Assembly (NCBI GenBank): GCA_963922455.1
Contig: CAWUIO010000011.1
Coordinates: forward strand, 23,848 to 87,847
DNA: 64,000 nt
From: CAWUIO01 sp963922455
GTDB lineage: Bacteria > Bacteroidota > Bacteroidia > Cytophagales > Microscillaceae
Direction: 5' to 3'
Below, one piece after another: positions 60,939 to 64,000 of the stretch. The notes under the pieces were generated by a model. It was not told where the DNA came from. It ran no database searches and saw only the letters and a list, made by a program, of their open reading frames with translations. The position numbers and the translations under genes were made by a program. The stretch's first letter is position 1, and each line of letters starts with the position of its first letter.

Positions 60939-62234
60939 TTATCTCTTCTCACTCAAATAATCTAAGGTTAAATTTAGCATCGTTTTCACCCCCGTTTTCA
61001 TCCCACTATCGTCCACATAAAAATCGGGCGTATGGTGAGGGGCCGCGTCTTTGGGATTGCTTCCTTCCGGACATCCTCCCACAAAAAAGAAGAAACCGGG
61101 TATCTCCCGAGCGTAAAAAGCAAAATCTTCGGCTCCGGTGATAGGGTTTATCCGGTGCATGTTCTCCGCGCCAACCACCCGCTTAATTACCGGTTCGGCC
61201 CAAGCTGTAAGTTCAGGGTCATTGTAGGTAACTGGAGGGCCAAAACTAATATCGATTTTGGCCTCTGCTCCATAGCTCTCAGCAATGGCCGGAACCATCT
61301 GGCTCATCCGCTTATGGATGTCTTCTTGCATATTGGGGGCCAAGGTGCGGATAGTACCAATCATCTTGACATCCTCGGGAATGATATTGTTCCGGGTACC
61401 TCCTTGGATGAGCCCCACGGAGATCACTGCCGCTTCTTGAGTCAAGGGAGTATTGCGGCTGATTATGGTTTGTAAGCCATTGACAATTTGGGCAGAGACC
61501 ATAATGGGATCAATCCCACCCCAAGGCTGGGACCCGTGGGTTTGTTTCCCGCGAACATTGATTTCAAATTTGTCGGCCGCAGCCATAATCCCTTTGGCCC
61601 GGTAGTTTATGTGGCCCACGGGCGTTTGCGAGTTGATATGCAAGCCAAAAATGACATCCACATCCGGGTTTTTCAAAACCCCTTCTCTTACCATAAGTCC
61701 GGCCCCACCTTCTTCTCCCTTGGGCGCTCCTTCTTCGGCTGGTTGGAAAATAAACTTAACTGTACCCGATAAATCGTCTTTTAACTGGGCTAAGACATCG
61801 GCAACCGCCATCAAAATGGCTACGTGGGTATCGTGCCCACAAGCATGCATCACGCCAGTTTCAATTCCATTATACTCTCCCATGACTTTGGAAGCAAAAG
61901 GAATATCTACCCGCTCAGTTACGGGAAGGGCATCCATATCGGCGCGGAGGCCCACTACGGGTCCCGGTTTGCCCCCTTTTAAAATGCCAACGACCCCCGT
62001 GTGGGCCACCTGAGTTTGGACTTCGATGCCCAGAGACTCCAAGTGAGCCGCTACTTTTTCGGCCGTTTTAAATTCGCGGTTAGAAAGCTCGGGGTTTTGG
62101 TGGATATCATGCCTCCAGCTAATCATTTTCTCTTCCACTTGGGCGGCAAGTTTTTCCGCTTTTTGGTGCAAAGGCGATTGAGCCAAGGCAGTCACGGAAA
62201 ACAATAATAAGATACTAAGTAAACGTAGGTGCAT
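60939..62234 (-). CDS. M20-family amidohydrolase
   Basis: This 431-residue exported metallo-amidohydrolase is of the hippurate/IAA-amino-acid hydrolase group. It has a signal peptide (LLSILLLFSVTALAQ), DIHQNPELSNREFKTAE, metal site GLRADMDALPVTE, HACGHDTHVAIL, PAEEGAPKGEEGGAG (catalytic Glu pair), GAEDFAFYAREIPGFFFFVG and PHHTPDFYVDD. All expected metal ligands are present. It would release amino acids from N-acyl conjugates in the periplasm. Start at the ATG at 62234 (MHLRLLS), because the upstream 31 residues of the longer frame precede the signal peptide. Confidence 0.92.
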   Translation of the reverse strand: MHLRLLSILLLFSVTALAQSPLHQKAEKLAAQVEEKMISWRHDIHQNPELSNREFKTAEKVAAHLESLGIEVQTQVAHTGVVGILKGGKPGPVVGLRADMDALPVTERVDIPFASKVMGEYNGIETGVMHACGHDTHVAILMAVADVLAQLKDDLSGTVKFIFQPAEEGAPKGEEGGAGLMVREGVLKNPDVDVIFGLHINSQTPVGHINYRAKGIMAAADKFEINVRGKQTHGSQPWGGIDPIMVSAQIVNGLQTIISRNTPLTQEAAVISVGLIQGGTRNNIIPEDVKMIGTIRTLAPNMQEDIHKRMSQMVPAIAESYGAEAKIDISFGPPVTYNDPELTAWAEPVIKRVVGAENMHRINPITGAEDFAFYAREIPGFFFFVGGCPEGSNPKDAAPHHTPDFYVDDSGMKTGVKTMLNLTLDYLSEKR

Positions 62235-62415
62235 ACTATAAGAATAATCTAAATGAATATCTGAATTAGAACCTACAAATAAACAGATTATTTGAAAAAA
62301 CCATGTGAATACCGAAGAAAATAACATATTCTAAGGGATTTACAAAGGTATAATTAGGTCTACCATGACAAAAGCATAACATAAACAGGCTCCCAGGTTG
62401 CATGCCTTTGCCAAA

Positions 62416-63624
62416 TTAGAAAAAATTAAAACCTAAAATGATCCCATAAGTATTGTATACCGAATCAAAGTCCCCGTCGGCTGCCAATACATCCCTACGT
62501 ATATTATAACGAGCTTCTAAACTTACCCGATTGTTAAAAGTATATCCTAAGCCTATGGCAAAGTTGCCCGAAGAAATAAGATCGATATAATTGGTAGAGA
62601 ATACATTTCGGTCGAAGGTGATCCGGGAGTCATCCAAAACCAAATCTAAGACGATGAGGCCGTTGATAAACACCTTCGATTTTCTGCTAATAAAAGAATA
62701 GTGACGCAAACCCAAGGATATTAAAAAAGACTGATAATCAACGATTGCCTGATCCCCCTCGACCATTTGAGTGGTCTCAAATGATTGGAAAGCAGGTTCT
62801 AACAATAAAGACCACTTGTTTTTGTTAAAAGGGAATACATATTCGAGTTCAAGTCCAATTCGATAAGCAATATCTGAGTCGAAAGTACCGCCTGGCAAAT
62901 TCCCCTCGGGTTGTACATCCAATTCAGCAATACTAATCCCAGGCCGTATGGATAAGTTAAACCCATCCCGTTTTTCTTTTTTATCGTAGCTAAGGGGTAT
63001 GTGCGACTCACCAAAACAAGAATTATACTTTTCAAAATACCGTATGAGTGATTTTTGCTTATACTCCGTATTTTCAGCATCGGTTTGTTTAATTTCTTCA
63101 CATTTCAAGTCATTCCACAGCTGTAAACGGTAAAACTTATTTTCTCCCATTTGACTAGAGGAAGCCCTATACTTCTTGTAGATAAGATACTGTAAGTCAC
63201 CCTGGTCTTTACGATAATAGAAACGCGTGAAATCTTTCCCTTCATAGGTATATAGCTCTGCCTTCCCTTCCAATAAAGTATTCAAGAAAACAGTGTCTTG
63301 TTCTAAATTGGCCGCTTTACCAAGGCTAAGGTCACTCAAATTGTCACTTGAACGGTCTATCTCGATAGCAAATCGTTTGTATTTAGAAAAGTTATCAATT
63401 CCAAATTCTTGCACCTCCTCGAGATAAGCCGTGTTAGCCTTATCATCTGGATTACCTTTGTATTCAAATTTAACTGGATTGAACCGCCAATCTGTATTTT
63501 TAATCAAGACTTCCCGGCGATTTCCTTCATTGTCGATAAAATATCCTGGCTCGAAGCGAATCTGAGCGTACACGGTACTGGAAAACCATAGGATAGAAAG
63601 GAATACAAGTGTGTATTTCATCAT
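62416..63624 (-). CDS. Outer-membrane beta-barrel protein of unknown function
   Basis: This 402-residue exported protein has a signal peptide (LVFLSILWFSSTVYAQ). The N-terminal 200 residues carry a DUF-like soluble domain (FIDNEGNRREVLIKNTDW, YYRKDQGDLQYLIYKKY). The last 180 show alternating beta strands ending SVYNTYGIILGFNFF, as in outer-membrane barrels of the PorT/OMP_b-brl group. The family name is not clear to me. Single leftward gene at the right edge. Confidence 0.78.
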   Translation of the reverse strand: MMKYTLVFLSILWFSSTVYAQIRFEPGYFIDNEGNRREVLIKNTDWRFNPVKFEYKGNPDDKANTAYLEEVQEFGIDNFSKYKRFAIEIDRSSDNLSDLSLGKAANLEQDTVFLNTLLEGKAELYTYEGKDFTRFYYRKDQGDLQYLIYKKYRASSSQMGENKFYRLQLWNDLKCEEIKQTDAENTEYKQKSLIRYFEKYNSCFGESHIPLSYDKKEKRDGFNLSIRPGISIAELDVQPEGNLPGGTFDSDIAYRIGLELEYVFPFNKNKWSLLLEPAFQSFETTQMVEGDQAIVDYQSFLISLGLRHYSFISRKSKVFINGLIVLDLVLDDSRITFDRNVFSTNYIDLISSGNFAIGLGYTFNNRVSLEARYNIRRDVLAADGDFDSVYNTYGIILGFNFF

Positions 63625-63951
63625 GTGATCATTTGCCTATCTTACAGCCCAGATTTTACAAACAATAAGCAAATTTTTATAAAACATGCCGCTTGCATCA
63701 TGAAGGCTTTAAGAAGTTAGTAAGTGAATAAACTGCTTTTAGTTGAATTTATCGAAGATTAGCATCTTCAATTGGTCTGTAATTTAGCTTGGAATTAGTT
63801 TTATTCATATACTTGAAAAAAACTTCACAAGGAAGTTTTATAGGTTTGGCTGGGGCATAAATCCCTACTAGATTACTGTATGACTACAACTGTGCGAAAA
63901 GTCCATATACGCATCTTATAAACCCAGAACTTCCTATGTAAAGCCAAACCT
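63625..63951. other. Gene-free right-edge spacer with hairpins
   Basis: Contains an 8-bp hairpin AAAACTTC/GAAGTTTT (63819-63839) and a long-range inverted repeat AGGTTTGGCT (63842-63851) / AGCCAAACCT (63942-63951) with about 90 bp between the arms. No open reading frame is convincing. Confidence 0.5.
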
Positions 63952-64000
63952 GGCTTAGGGATGGGCGCCCGAATGGGGTGAGACCGCCGCTGGCTGTGCG
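63952..64000 (+). repeat. Intergenic hairpin element, copy O (cut by window edge)
   Basis: First 49 bp of a forward copy: GGCTTAGGGATGGGCGCCCG, then GAATGGGGTGAGACCG and CCGCTGG. Most similar to copy B. The hairpin half lies outside the window. Confidence 0.8.

Noticed and set aside
3048..64000. Open frames running through the repeat copies, giving arginine- and proline-rich peptides such as RQRVAKARP or SLLAASSRQ
   Set aside because: They arise because the GC-rich element lacks stop codons in some frames. The same peptide appears in different frames and strands of different copies, with no start context, so they are not genes.
3197..64000. CRISPR array or insertion sequence as explanation for the repeats
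   Set aside because: Copies are dispersed over the whole window, 90 bp to many kb apart, in both orientations, with no regular spacers and no cas genes. They are too short for an IS and code for nothing.

Overview
The window is a piece of a Bacteroidota chromosome with mid-40s GC content judged by eye. The evidence is several -7 promoter boxes of the TAnnTTTG type, a TonB receptor with STN and carboxypeptidase-regulatory domains next to DUF4249 lipoproteins, an OmpA protein with a carboxypeptidase-like domain, Na+-NQR, and very weak use of Shine-Dalgarno sites. A marine or otherwise sodium-using member of the Cytophagia/Saprospiria is a reasonable guess, but class is not settled by the sequence. 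About 50 protein genes are supported. I saw no tRNA, rRNA, CRISPR array, insertion sequence or prophage.

Layout. 0-3.2 kb: hopanoid genes shc and hpnG plus a hotdog thioesterase. 3.8-5.6 kb: secreted WD40-caspase protein. 5.7-8.5 kb: a three-gene unit of two membrane proteins and a winged-helix regulator, with the same palindrome over two promoters. 8.7-9.6 kb: ispH. 9.8-14.5 kb: nqrABCDE, closed by a strong terminator with no nqrF. 14.7-17.5 kb: a 935-residue protein that looks like a decayed or repurposed type ISP restriction-modification protein. 17.5-24.6 kb: a dehydrogenase, a SRPBCC protein and a leftward cluster of exported proteins, including a solute-binding/SpoIIE phosphatase receptor and a PqqB-like metallo-hydrolase. 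25-27.3 kb: TPR histidine kinase. 27.5-38.4 kb: SCO1, TPR lipoprotein, lepA, OmpA protein, rsmE-DUF4159, desaturase, sufS and a small membrane protein. 38.9-41.5 kb: ECF sigma, anti-sigma and secreted protein. 41.6-44.4 kb: DUF2461, AraC regulator, ruvC. 44.4-50.8 kb: a run of eight rightward genes (two glycosyltransferases, OppC-type permease, GAF-SpoIIE phosphatase, deacetylase, SGNH lipoprotein and others). 51.4-59.7 kb: TonB receptor, two tandem DUF4249 lipoproteins and an MG2-like protein. 59.8-63.6 kb: LpxL-type acyltransferase, M20 amidohydrolase and an outer-membrane barrel protein, all leftward.

The most striking signal is not a gene. Fifteen copies (A to O) of a GC-rich element of about 130-140 bp sit only in intergenic DNA, one per about 4.3 kb. 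Each complete copy has a conserved half starting GGCTTAGGGATAGAGCGGC and including GCGAGTAGCGAAAGCCCG, then a hairpin whose two arms change sequence from copy to copy yet stay complementary, and a fixed end (R)GCCCC. Seven copies put the hairpin end within 17 bp of a stop codon, and orientation alternates along the window in 13 of 14 neighbouring pairs. This fits a structured, non-autonomous mobile element or a 3'-end/boundary element; no transposase is visible here.

The other leads are the type ISP-like protein without the NPPY methyltransferase motif, the missing nqrF, and the palindromic operator ACTTTG-N5-CAAAGT.
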